A stretch of 64,000 nt of DNA from Pseudomonas brassicacearum (lineage in GTDB: Bacteria; Pseudomonadota; Gammaproteobacteria; Pseudomonadales; Pseudomonadaceae): NCBI RefSeq assembly GCF_003732265.1, contig NZ_MOBK01000003.1, forward strand, positions 1-64,000, written 5' to 3'. Of the stretch, positions 56,887 to 64,000 are shown one piece after another; the first letter of the stretch is position 1; each line of letters begins with the position of its first letter. The notes under the pieces are model-generated. The model was given only the letters and a program-made list of their open reading frames with translations, had not been told where the DNA came from and did no database searches. A program made the translations under genes and the position numbers.

Positions 56887-58118
56887 ATCTGTTCAATTTG
56901 CGGCGCAATCCGCCGAGTCTTGATGACATTGTTGCGGACACTTTCCAGCCGTCCCACCGCGACAACCTTTCCAGCGAGTGCCTGATGCCCAGCGTCGAGC
57001 GGCCGAAACAAATTTTCGTGCGCGGCCAGGGCTCCTGGTTGTGGGACAGCGATGACCGCGCTTACCTGGACTTCACGCAAGGTGGCGGGGTCAACAGCCT
57101 GGGGCACAGTCCTTCGATATTGGTCCAGGCGATTTCGCAACAGGCTCAATCACTGATCAACCCCGGTTTTGCTGTGCACAATCACAGCATGCTCAACCTT
57201 GCCGGGCGCCTCTGCACCGCCACTGGCAGTGATCAGGCGTACCTGCTCAACAGTGGCCGCGAAGCGTGTGACGCGGCGATCAAACTGGCGTGCAAGTGGG
57301 GCCAACGCTATCGCGGTGGGGCTTCGCGGATCATCGTTGCCGGCAACGGCTACACAGACCGTAGTTTCGGAACGATGGCGGATTTGCATCAGGTTCCCTT
57401 CAATGATCTTGCGGCAATGCATGCAGCGGTCGACGCGCGGACCGTAGCAATCATGCTTGAACCGATCCAGAACGAAGCGGGAGTGATTCCGGCCGCCGAG
57501 CATTACCTCAAGGGTGTTGAACGCCTGTGTCGTGAGCTGGGGATTTTGCTGATTCTCGACGAAGGGCAAACCGGTATCGGGCGTTGTGGCACATTGCTCG
57601 CGGAACAGTCCTACGGCGTTCGGGCAGATATCGTCGTCCTCGGCGAAGGGCTGGGCGGTGGTGTGCCGCTCGCTGCGTTGCTGGCACGAGGCAAGGCCTG
57701 CTGTTTCGAGATCGGCGAACTGAGTGGCACCCATCATGGCAATGCCCTGATGACGGCGGCCGGGCTGGCGGTACTCGACAGCGTGCGGGACAAGGGTTTT
57801 CTCGAGTATGTCAGGGAAACCGGGCAGCACCTGCGTGAAGGCCTCGGGCGTCTGGCTCATCGATATGGTCACGGCGAATTGCGTGGGCAAGGTCTGCTTT
57901 GGGGGCTGACGCTGTCGGACGATTCGGCCGACGCCGTAGTCAGTGCCGCGCGGTACGAAGGCCTGTTGCTCAACGCCCCGCAACCCGACTGCCTGCGCTT
58001 CACCCCCGCACTGACGGTCAGCAACGCCAACATCGACGAAATGCTCCTGCGCCTGACCCGCGCCTTCTCCCGTGTGCGCACCGCGCAATTGCGGTGCCGC
58101 AAAGGGATTGCGGTCTGA
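56883..58118 (+). CDS. Class III aminotransferase-like protein lacking the PLP lysine
   Basis: 411 residues, related to acetylornithine aminotransferase (ArgD). The order of family blocks is kept (WDSDDRAYLDFTQGGGVNSLGH, NSGREACDAAIKLACKW, ILLILDEGQTGIGR, GLGGGVPLAALLA, ELRGQGLLWGL). The lysine that binds PLP, normally in the AKGLGGG context, is Glu255 (GEGLGGG; codon GAA). DExQ has Gly instead of Val, and the GTHGSTFGGNPL loop is shortened to GTHHGNAL. Probably not an aminotransferase. Neighbours are a divergent LysR and the pqq cluster. Confidence 0.85.
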   Translation: MNLFNLRRNPPSLDDIVADTFQPSHRDNLSSECLMPSVERPKQIFVRGQGSWLWDSDDRAYLDFTQGGGVNSLGHSPSILVQAISQQAQSLINPGFAVHNHSMLNLAGRLCTATGSDQAYLLNSGREACDAAIKLACKWGQRYRGGASRIIVAGNGYTDRSFGTMADLHQVPFNDLAAMHAAVDARTVAIMLEPIQNEAGVIPAAEHYLKGVERLCRELGILLILDEGQTGIGRCGTLLAEQSYGVRADIVVLGEGLGGGVPLAALLARGKACCFEIGELSGTHHGNALMTAAGLAVLDSVRDKGFLEYVRETGQHLREGLGRLAHRYGHGELRGQGLLWGLTLSDDSADAVVSAARYEGLLLNAPQPDCLRFTPALTVSNANIDEMLLRLTRAFSRVRTAQLRCRKGIAV

Positions 58119-58325
58119 TCAGACCTGTCTCACACACATTCCAGAACCGTCTCGCGGTAATAACGCATCGCCCCACGTTTGATTCTTTTCGCGTGGGGCG
58201 TTTTTTTGTGTGCAAAGCACAGCGAAGTTTTGGCTGAAGGGGGGAAGGGACTGAACCCTGACGAACGGCACAGGTCGATTAACTGTAGGGCTCACACGAG
58301 CCACTTCCAATCAGGAGCTGCCCCC

Positions 58326-58484
58326 ATGGACTTTATTCGAATCATCATCGCCATTCTGTTGCCGCCATTGGGTGTGTTTCTGCAAGTCGGTTTCGCCGGG
58401 GCGTTCTGGCTGAATATTCTGCTGACGTTGTGCGGTTATATTCCGGGGATCGTGCATGCGGTTTATATCATCGCCAAGCGCTGA
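58326..58484 (+). CDS. YqaE/Pmp3 family small membrane protein
   Basis: 52 residues, two membrane helices joined by a short loop: IIIAILLPPLGVFLQVG and FWLNILLTLCGYIPGIVHAVYII, which is the Pmp3/YqaE signature. Members respond to membrane and osmotic stress. AGGAG lies 8 nt before ATG 58326. Confidence 0.93.
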   Translation: MDFIRIIIAILLPPLGVFLQVGFAGAFWLNILLTLCGYIPGIVHAVYIIAKR

Positions 58485-58508
58485 GCTTGGCGGCGTCAGG
58501 TAGATCGC

Positions 58509-58575
58509 TTTCGCGAGCAAGCCCGCTCTCACATTTGAAATGCATTCCAATGTGGGAGCGGGCTTGCTCGCGAAG
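58509..58575. repeat. REP doublet, GGGAGCGGGCTTGCTCGCGA family
   Basis: Compact inverted pair between the Pmp3 gene and the end of the S9 peptidase gene; one base of the left arm differs (CTCTCAC). Confidence 0.88.
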
Positions 58576-58608
58576 GGGGCGCCACAATTTCCGGATTGAT
58601 CTCAGACT

Positions 58609-60435
58609 TCAGTCCACCAACTCCATCACCCGCCGATAAAACAACCACTCCTGCTCCAGCGCATGCGCCTGATTGCTCGCCTTGCGAAAGCCATGGCGTT
58701 CGTCCGCGTAGTAATGCGCTTCAACCAGAATGCCGTTGTCCTGCAGCGCAGTAACCATATCGCGGGTCTGTTGCGGCACGACCACCGCGTCCAGTTCCCC
58801 TTGAAAGAAAATCACCGGCACGCTGATGTTGCCCGCATGCAGCAGCGGCGTGCGCGCGGCATAGCGCTCGGCGTCCTCCTGCGGATCGCCGATCAGCCAG
58901 TCCAGATAATCGCCTTCGAATTTATGCGTTGCTCGCCCCAATGCCACGGGATCGCTGACGCCATACAAACTGGCACCTGCGCGGAAAACCTTCTGAAACG
59001 CCAGCGCACACAACGTCGTATAACCGCCGGCACTGCCGCCGCGGATAAACGCTTTTTCACCGTCGACCAATCCACGTTCGGCGAGATGGGCGACCACTGC
59101 GCAGGCGTCTTCTACATCGACGTCGCCCCAACTCAAATGCAGCGCCTGCCGATAGGCCCGGCCATAGCCGCTGCTGCCTCGATAATTGAGATCGGCGACG
59201 GCAAAGCCGCGTTGCGCCCAGTATTGAATGCGTGGGTCGAGCATCGGGTAGCACGCCGACGTCGGGCCGCCGTGGATGAACACCACCAGCGGCGGTTTTG
59301 CGTCGCCGGTCATCGCTGGATAGAAGAAACCGTGGGCTTCACCTGAGCCGCTCGGGTAACGCAGGGTTTGCGGGACGCTGATCTGTGCGGCGGGCAACGG
59401 TGCAACCCCGCCGGCCAGTACCTTGACCTGGCGGCTGGTGCGGTCGATGGCGATCACCGCCGACGAACTCACCGGTGATGCGGCGATGCAGTAAATGAAT
59501 TGTTCATCCAGCGCCAGATGGCGGAAGCGACTGTAGGCACCGGTGAAATTTTCGACGGTCTCACCGCAAAGGCCCAGTCGGCCAAAACCTTCTTCGGTCC
59601 AACTGGCCAAGTAGTTGTCTTCACCCAAAGGCAGCCAGGTGCAACCTCCTAGTTGCCAAGGCGCCGGCCCATGATCGGCTGCGGCACAGGGCAATGGGCG
59701 CAAACCGTCTGCAGATTCCACCCATGGCTGCCAAAAACCGCCACGGTCGGTCAGACAAAGCAGTCGACCGCTGTCATCGAATCGAGGTTGTTGCAGCGAC
59801 TCTTGAACACCTTCGCCAGACACGCATCGTGGCGACGCAAATCCGCCATCGCTCTGACGTTCGGCAACCATCAGCCGCGTCGCGGTCCAGGGCTGATCCG
59901 GCCGGCTCCATTCGATCCACGCGAGGCGCTGCGAGTCCGGGCTCAAGGTCGGCGACGCGTAGAAGTCGGCACCTTCTGCCAACAGGTGACGCGTGCCGTC
60001 CTTCACATCAATCGCCACCAATCGATGCCGTTCGCGGTTCTCTTCAACCGCCAGAACCTGGCCGTTGGCGAATTGCAGATCGCCGTAACGGCAATCGCCT
60101 GAGGTCAGCCCTTCAGGCGTTTCACCCGTCAGCGATTGCCGATACAGCTGCTGGTCCGCCTCGTTGACGAAAACGATCCCGTCATCGGTCAGGCAAAACG
60201 CGCCGCCGCCGTATTCGTACACCCGGCTGCGTACGCTGAAACCCGCGGGTGTCAGGCAATGTGCCTGGCCATCGCGCCAATGCCAGATCCGGCACGCGCC
60301 GTCTTCAGGTCGGTACTCGTTCCAGAACAAGCCATTGCGACCGACCTGCAACTCGGCGAAATCGACACCGGCAGCGACGGCTTTAGCCGCGCTGAAGGGC
60401 TCAGCTTTTTGCGATGAGGCGTGAGTTTCGTTCAT
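58609..60435 (-). CDS. pqqM: Prolyl oligopeptidase family (S9) peptidase of the pqq cluster
   Basis: 608 residues: N-terminal beta-propeller (about 30-350) and C-terminal alpha/beta hydrolase. Catalytic triad Ser468 (GGSAGGY), Asp549 (GELDAVVVP) and His581 (DERHGF). It overlaps the end of pqqE by 35 nt, so it belongs to the pqq transcript. A similar gene was named pqqM in P. fluorescens; a role in PqqA processing or degradation has been suggested but is not established. Confidence 0.88.
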   Translation of the reverse strand: MNETHASSQKAEPFSAAKAVAAGVDFAELQVGRNGLFWNEYRPEDGACRIWHWRDGQAHCLTPAGFSVRSRVYEYGGGAFCLTDDGIVFVNEADQQLYRQSLTGETPEGLTSGDCRYGDLQFANGQVLAVEENRERHRLVAIDVKDGTRHLLAEGADFYASPTLSPDSQRLAWIEWSRPDQPWTATRLMVAERQSDGGFASPRCVSGEGVQESLQQPRFDDSGRLLCLTDRGGFWQPWVESADGLRPLPCAAADHGPAPWQLGGCTWLPLGEDNYLASWTEEGFGRLGLCGETVENFTGAYSRFRHLALDEQFIYCIAASPVSSSAVIAIDRTSRQVKVLAGGVAPLPAAQISVPQTLRYPSGSGEAHGFFYPAMTGDAKPPLVVFIHGGPTSACYPMLDPRIQYWAQRGFAVADLNYRGSSGYGRAYRQALHLSWGDVDVEDACAVVAHLAERGLVDGEKAFIRGGSAGGYTTLCALAFQKVFRAGASLYGVSDPVALGRATHKFEGDYLDWLIGDPQEDAERYAARTPLLHAGNISVPVIFFQGELDAVVVPQQTRDMVTALQDNGILVEAHYYADERHGFRKASNQAHALEQEWLFYRRVMELVD

Positions 60436-61576
60436 TGCGAAAGGCCAGTTGTTCGATGGTCTGGGTCGCGTGCTCGGCTTCTTCGCGGGCCTTGAGGATC
60501 ACGCCGTGATGTTCGGATTTGCTGCACACCGGGTCGGCGTTACTCGCATCGCCCGTGAGCATGAACGCCTGGCAGCGGCAGCCGCCGAAGTCCTTTTCTT
60601 TCTCGTCGCAGGAGCGGCACGGTTCGGGCATCCAGTCGTAACCGCGAAAGCGGTTGAAGCCAAACGAGTCGTACCAGATGTGTTGCATGCTGTGGTCGCG
60701 CACGTTGGGAAACTGCACTGGCATCTGTCGGGCGCCGTGGCAGGGCAGGGCGGTGCCGTCCGGCGTGACCGTCAGAAAGATGCTGCCCCAGCCGTTCATG
60801 CAGGCTTTCGGGCGCTCTTCGTAATAGTCCGGCGTGACGAAAATCAGCTTGCACGGATGCCCTTCGGTTTCGAGCTTGGCGCGGTATTCATTGGTGATGC
60901 GTTCGGCGCGGACCAGCTGTTCCTTGGTCGGCAACAGGCCGACCCGGTTAAGCTGCGCCCAACCGTAAAACTGGCAGGTGGCGAGCTCGACGAAGTCCGC
61001 TTCAAGCGCGATGCACAGCTCGATGATGCGGTCGATCTTGTCGATGTTGTGCCGGTGGGTGACGAAATTCAGCACCATCGGATAGCCGTGAGCCTTCACC
61101 GCGCGGGCCATTTCCAGCTTCTGCGCAAAGGCCTTTTTCGAGCCGGCCAGCAGGTTGTTCACTTGCTCATCGCTGGCCTGAAAGCTGATCTGGATGTGGT
61201 CCAGGCCGGCCTTTTTGAAGTCGCTGATTTTCTGCTCGGTCAGGCCAATGCCGGAGGTGATCAGGTTGGTGTAGAAACCCAGTTTGCGCGCTTCGGCGAT
61301 CAACTCGGCGAGGTCCTGGCGCACCAACGGCTCACCACCGGAAAAGCCCAACTGCGCCGCGCCCATCTCCCGCGCTTCGCGGAACACCTTGATCCACTGC
61401 TCGGTGCTCAGCTCTTTGCCTTGCTCGGCGAAGTCCAGCGGATTGGAGCAGTACGGGCATTGCAACGGGCAGCGGTAGGTCAGCTCGGCCAGCAACCACA
61501 GCGGCAGGCCGATTTCCGGTTTGGGCGGTAACGTGCCTGACACAGAATCAGGCAAGTTCGATCCAGTGCTGAGCAC
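60401..61576 (-). CDS. pqqE: PQQ biosynthesis radical SAM protein PqqE
   Basis: 391 residues. Forms the Glu-Tyr carbon-carbon bond in PqqA. SAM cluster cysteines 36, 40 and 43 (CPLQCPYC); C-terminal SPASM cysteines in [31 protein letters not shown]. Start is GTG 61576 ([10 protein letters not shown]) with GGAGG 7 nt upstream; the open frame goes 30 codons further inside pqqD. It overlaps pqqD by 29 nt. Confidence 0.96.
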   Translation of the reverse strand: MLSTGSNLPDSVSGTLPPKPEIGLPLWLLAELTYRCPLQCPYCSNPLDFAEQGKELSTEQWIKVFREAREMGAAQLGFSGGEPLVRQDLAELIAEARKLGFYTNLITSGIGLTEQKISDFKKAGLDHIQISFQASDEQVNNLLAGSKKAFAQKLEMARAVKAHGYPMVLNFVTHRHNIDKIDRIIELCIALEADFVELATCQFYGWAQLNRVGLLPTKEQLVRAERITNEYRAKLETEGHPCKLIFVTPDYYEERPKACMNGWGSIFLTVTPDGTALPCHGARQMPVQFPNVRDHSMQHIWYDSFGFNRFRGYDWMPEPCRSCDEKEKDFGGCRCQAFMLTGDASNADPVCSKSEHHGVILKAREEAEHATQTIEQLAFRNERNSRLIAKS

Positions 61577-61823
61577 GGGCGACCTCCATGAATTGCTCGA
61601 TGTCTTCACCGAGCTCGGGCACGCCGGGGAACTGCTCGTCCAGTTTGGCAATGATCGCCGCGACATCGCGTTTGCCGTCGATCAAACCGCCGATCAGCGC
61701 GGCGCTTTCATTGAGTTTGATCATGCCTTCCGGGTACAGCAGCACATGGCCTTTTTGCGCTGGTTCGTACTGGTAACGGTAGCCGGTACGCCAGGTCGGG
61801 GTCTTGCTGCGGTCGAAACTCAT
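61548..61823 (-). CDS. pqqD: PQQ biosynthesis peptide chaperone PqqD
   Basis: 91-residue RiPP recognition element that binds PqqA and hands it to Pqq[30 protein letters not shown] forms the wing and first helix typical of PqqD. ATGA overlap with pqqC. Confidence 0.96.
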   Translation of the reverse strand: MSFDRSKTPTWRTGYRYQYEPAQKGHVLLYPEGMIKLNESAALIGGLIDGKRDVAAIIAKLDEQFPGVPELGEDIEQFMEVARAQHWIELA

Positions 61824-62572
61824 AAGGTGATTCCTTTGTGCCAGACCCGTTGCTCGGTCACGCTGTGATACGGCGGGCGTTTCAGTTCGTAGGCCATGCT
61901 CATGGCGTCGAGCATGCTCCAAAGAATGTCCAGTTTGAACTGGAGAATTTCCAGCATGCGCTCCTGGCCTTCCCGTGTCGTGTAGTGCTGCAAGGTGATC
62001 GCCAGACCGTGTTCGACATCGCGGCGCGCCTGGCCCAGGCGAGTGCGGAAATACTCGTAGCCGGCCGGGTCGATCCACGGGTAATGCTGTGGCCAGCTGT
62101 CCAGGCGCGATTGGTGGATCTGCGGTGCGAACAGTTCGGTCAGCGAGCTGCTGGCGGCTTCCTGCCAACTGGCCCGGCGGGCGAAGTTGACGTAGGCATC
62201 GACGGCGAAACGCACGCCGGGCAGGACCAGTTCCTGGGAGCGCAGTTGATCCGGGTCGAGGCCTACCGCTTGGCCCAAACGCAGCCAGGCTTCGATGCCG
62301 CCGTCTTCGCCGGGAGCGCCGTCGTGGTCGAGCAGGCGCTGGATCCACTCGCGACGGATCTCGCGGTCCGGGCAATTGGCGAGGATCGCGGCGTCTTTCA
62401 GGGGAATGTTCACCTGATAGTAGAAGCGGTTGGCGACCCAGCCCTGGATTTGCTCGCGGCTCGCCCGACCGTCATACATCGCCACGTGGTAGGGGTGATG
62501 GATGTGGTAGTAGGCGCCTTTGGCGCGCAGGGCCGCCTCGAATTCGGCGGGGGACATTGGGGTGTCAGTCAT
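61820..62572 (-). CDS. pqqC: Pyrroloquinoline-quinone synthase PqqC
   Basis: 250 residues. Cofactor-free oxidase that performs the last ring closure and eight-electron oxidation. The [20 protein letters not shown] and [17 protein letters not shown] stretches with active-site histidines and tyrosines are intact. GGAGAA lies 6 nt before ATG 62572. A REP element separates it from pqqB. Confidence 0.97.
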   Translation of the reverse strand: MTDTPMSPAEFEAALRAKGAYYHIHHPYHVAMYDGRASREQIQGWVANRFYYQVNIPLKDAAILANCPDREIRREWIQRLLDHDGAPGEDGGIEAWLRLGQAVGLDPDQLRSQELVLPGVRFAVDAYVNFARRASWQEAASSSLTELFAPQIHQSRLDSWPQHYPWIDPAGYEYFRTRLGQARRDVEHGLAITLQHYTTREGQERMLEILQFKLDILWSMLDAMSMAYELKRPPYHSVTEQRVWHKGITL

Positions 62573-62623
62573 TGCAGTTCTCCGGAAAACAACCGGTGGA
62601 TTCTTGGGTGTCAGGACCGGCCT

Positions 62624-62689
62624 CATCGCCAGCAGGCTGGCTCCCACAGTTGATCGCATTCCCCTGTGGGAGCCAGCCTGCTGGCGATA
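62624..62689. repeat. REP doublet variant GGGAGCCAGCCTGCTGGCGAT
   Basis: Compact inverted pair between pqqB and pqqC within the operon. Core changes in one arm are matched in the other. Confidence 0.88.
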
Positions 62690-62712
62690 GACCGCGCAGC
62701 GGTCTCGATGTC

Positions 62713-63624
62713 CTACAACACAATACTCATGCCGTCATACGCCACTTCAACACTCCGCCGAACCAGCTCGGCACGCTCCGGCGAATCCTCATCCAGAATC
62801 GGATTGGTGTTGTTGATGTGGATAAGCACCTTGCGCTGCTTGGGCAATTGCTCCAGCACTTCCAGCATGCCGCCAGGTCCGTTCTGCGCCAGATGGCCCA
62901 TTTCCCGACCGGTGCGGGTGCCGACGCCACGGCGCTGCATTTCGTCGTCGTCCCACATCGTGCCGTCCACCAGCAGGCAATCACTGCCGGCCATGATCTC
63001 CAGTAGCGGCGCGTCGACCTTGCCCAGCCCCGGTGCGTAGAACAGCTTGCCGCCAGTGCTCAGGTCTTCAACGATCAGGCCGATGTTGTCGCCGGGGTGC
63101 GGGTCGAAGCGGTGTGGCGAATAGGGCGGGGCGGCGCTGCGCAGGGGCAGCGGGGTGAAACGCAGGTTCGGGCAGGCCGCAATGGTGAAGCTGCGGTCGA
63201 GTTCGATCCGGTTCCAGTCCAGCCCGCCATTCCAGTGGGTCAGCATGGTGAACAGCGGAAAACCGGTGCTCAAATCTTCATGGACCATGTCAGTGCACCA
63301 GACCTGATGCGGACACCCTTCGCGCAGGCTGAGCAGGCCGGTGGTGTGGTCGATCTGGCTGTCCATCAGGATGATCGCGCTGATGCCGGTGTCGCGCAGG
63401 GCCCGGCCCGGTTGCATCGGGGCGAAACTCTGGAGTTGGGCGCGAATGTCCGGCGAAGCGTTGCACAGCACCCAATTCACGCCATCATCGGAAATGGCGA
63501 TGGACGATTGGGTCCGCGCCTTGGCGTTCAGGCTGCCATCGCGAAAACCGGCGCAGTTCACGCAGTTGCAGTTCCACTGGGGGAAACCGCCGCCGGCGGC
63601 GGAACCTAGAATCTGGACAAACAT
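62713..63624 (-). CDS. pqqB: PQQ biosynthesis protein PqqB
   Basis: 303-residue metallo-beta-lactamase-fold protein, thought to hydroxylate the Tyr of the PqqA-derived dipeptide. WNCNCVNC near the start is the structural zinc site; [18 protein letters not shown] carries the fold's active-site region. ATG 63624 chosen for the standard [19 protein letters not shown]-terminus. Confidence 0.96.
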   Translation of the reverse strand: MFVQILGSAAGGGFPQWNCNCVNCAGFRDGSLNAKARTQSSIAISDDGVNWVLCNASPDIRAQLQSFAPMQPGRALRDTGISAIILMDSQIDHTTGLLSLREGCPHQVWCTDMVHEDLSTGFPLFTMLTHWNGGLDWNRIELDRSFTIAACPNLRFTPLPLRSAAPPYSPHRFDPHPGDNIGLIVEDLSTGGKLFYAPGLGKVDAPLLEIMAGSDCLLVDGTMWDDDEMQRRGVGTRTGREMGHLAQNGPGGMLEVLEQLPKQRKVLIHINNTNPILDEDSPERAELVRRSVEVAYDGMSIVL

Positions 63625-63650
63625 GGCCGCTCCATCATTCGAAAACTGAA

Positions 63651-63681
63651 AATAAAAACGCCTCGGCGAGCCGAGGCGTTG
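63651..63681 (-). terminator. Hairpin with T-rich tail between pqqA and pqqB
   Basis: AACGCCTCGG/CCGAGGCGTT with CTCG loop, followed on the minus strand by TTTATTTTC. Probably a partial terminator that keeps pqqA RNA in excess over the downstream genes. Confidence 0.75.
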
Positions 63682-63700
63682 GCACTGCGATACAAAAAGA

Positions 63701-63775
63701 TTAGCGGCTTGCGAAGTACATGGTGACTTCAAAGCCGATACGCAGGTCGGTGTAAGCGGGTTTGGACCAGGACAT
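63701..63775 (-). CDS. pqqA: PQQ precursor peptide PqqA
   Basis: 24-residue ribosomal precursor of [23 protein letters not shown] then FASR. Glu16 and Tyr20 of the E-V-T-M-Y motif are the residues joined to build PQQ. AAGGAG lies 9 nt before ATG 63775. Confidence 0.97.
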   Translation of the reverse strand: MSWSKPAYTDLRIGFEVTMYFASR

Positions 63776-63930
63776 GGGAGCGCTCCTTCAGGTGATGGGA
63801 CAGTTGAGATCTATACATATAGTCCACCTCCAGCCGGAGATGTTCAGATAGTTAGGTTGCTATGTTACTCAAAATTACAGGGCGGTTGCCCGTGAAACTT
63901 TGAGAAAGCTAATTGCAGCGCCTGTAATGA

Positions 63931-64000
63931 TCATTTTGTCACTTGCCAAACCGAGCTCGGGCTTGGGCCGCTGGCCAGGCAGCGCCATCCGCCGAGCGCT
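63931..64000 (-). CDS. pqqF: 3' end of probable pqqF (partial)
   Basis: Open minus-strand frame entering from the window edge: ALGGWRCLASGPSPSSVWQV then TK and TGA (stop 63931-63933). It lies where pqqF, the M16 peptidase gene, is expected upstream of pqqA in this genus. Too short to confirm from sequence alone. Confidence 0.5.
   Translation of the reverse strand, partial: ALGGWRCLASGPSPSSVWQVTK

Overview
The window looks like a chromosomal segment of a fluorescent Pseudomonas (P. fluorescens/P. protegens group). The basis is coding density, codon use, gene order that matches what I recall of P. aeruginosa and P. putida chromosomes, and eighteen copies of two REP-doublet families that are typical of this group. 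I see no prophage, transposase, CRISPR array, rRNA or tRNA.

Layout. (1) 1-12,500: one-carbon/glycine block: an SDR, threonine aldolase ltaE, a TraX-type membrane protein, then glyA-soxBDAG-purU-fdhA. Sarcosine oxidase yields glycine, 5,10-methylene-THF and H2O2; GlyA uses glycine and methylene-THF to make serine; PurU hydrolyses 10-formyl-THF; FdhA oxidises formaldehyde; LtaE makes glycine from threonine. (2) 12,500-16,400: a secreted fasciclin (FAS1) protein in an operon with an ECF sigma factor and an RskA-like anti-sigma, preceded by a promoter resembling mycobacterial SigK promoters; then a DUF2780 protein and a PlsC-type acyltransferase. (3) 16,600-21,800: a retropepsin-like periplasmic protein, creBCD and a GST. 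(4) 21,800-27,400: a cell-surface-signalling siderophore locus (FecI-type sigma, FecR-type anti-sigma, TonB receptor with STN domain, PepSY membrane protein, small membrane protein). (5) 27,600-38,700: DEDDh exonuclease plus cNMP/CBS/DUF294 protein, a lone receiver, malate synthase G, a GcvR-like ACT protein, RarD, SrkA, PhoX. (6) 38,800-45,600: modE, comF and the biotin operon bioBFHCD (no bioA here), with a BirA-like operator lying in the first codons of comF. (7) 45,800-55,600: three large paralogous acyl-CoA dehydrogenases interrupted by a di-haem peroxidase and a diguanylate cyclase; a PsrA-type operator overlaps the first promoter. (8) 55,560-58,500: the Gac/Rsm small RNA rsmY with a perfect GacA box, a LysR regulator, a class III aminotransferase-like protein that has lost the catalytic lysine, and a Pmp3 peptide. 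(9) 58,600-64,000: pqq cluster on the minus strand (pqqF 3' end, pqqA, B, C, D, E and the S9 peptidase often called pqqM).

The observations I would follow up first are the FAS1/ECF/anti-sigma operon with its SigK-like promoter, the lysine-less aminotransferase and its leader ORF with an overlapping hairpin, the DnaA-box cluster at 34,370-34,610, and the BirA and PsrA operators. All database-type statements (synteny, family membership) are from memory and were not searched.
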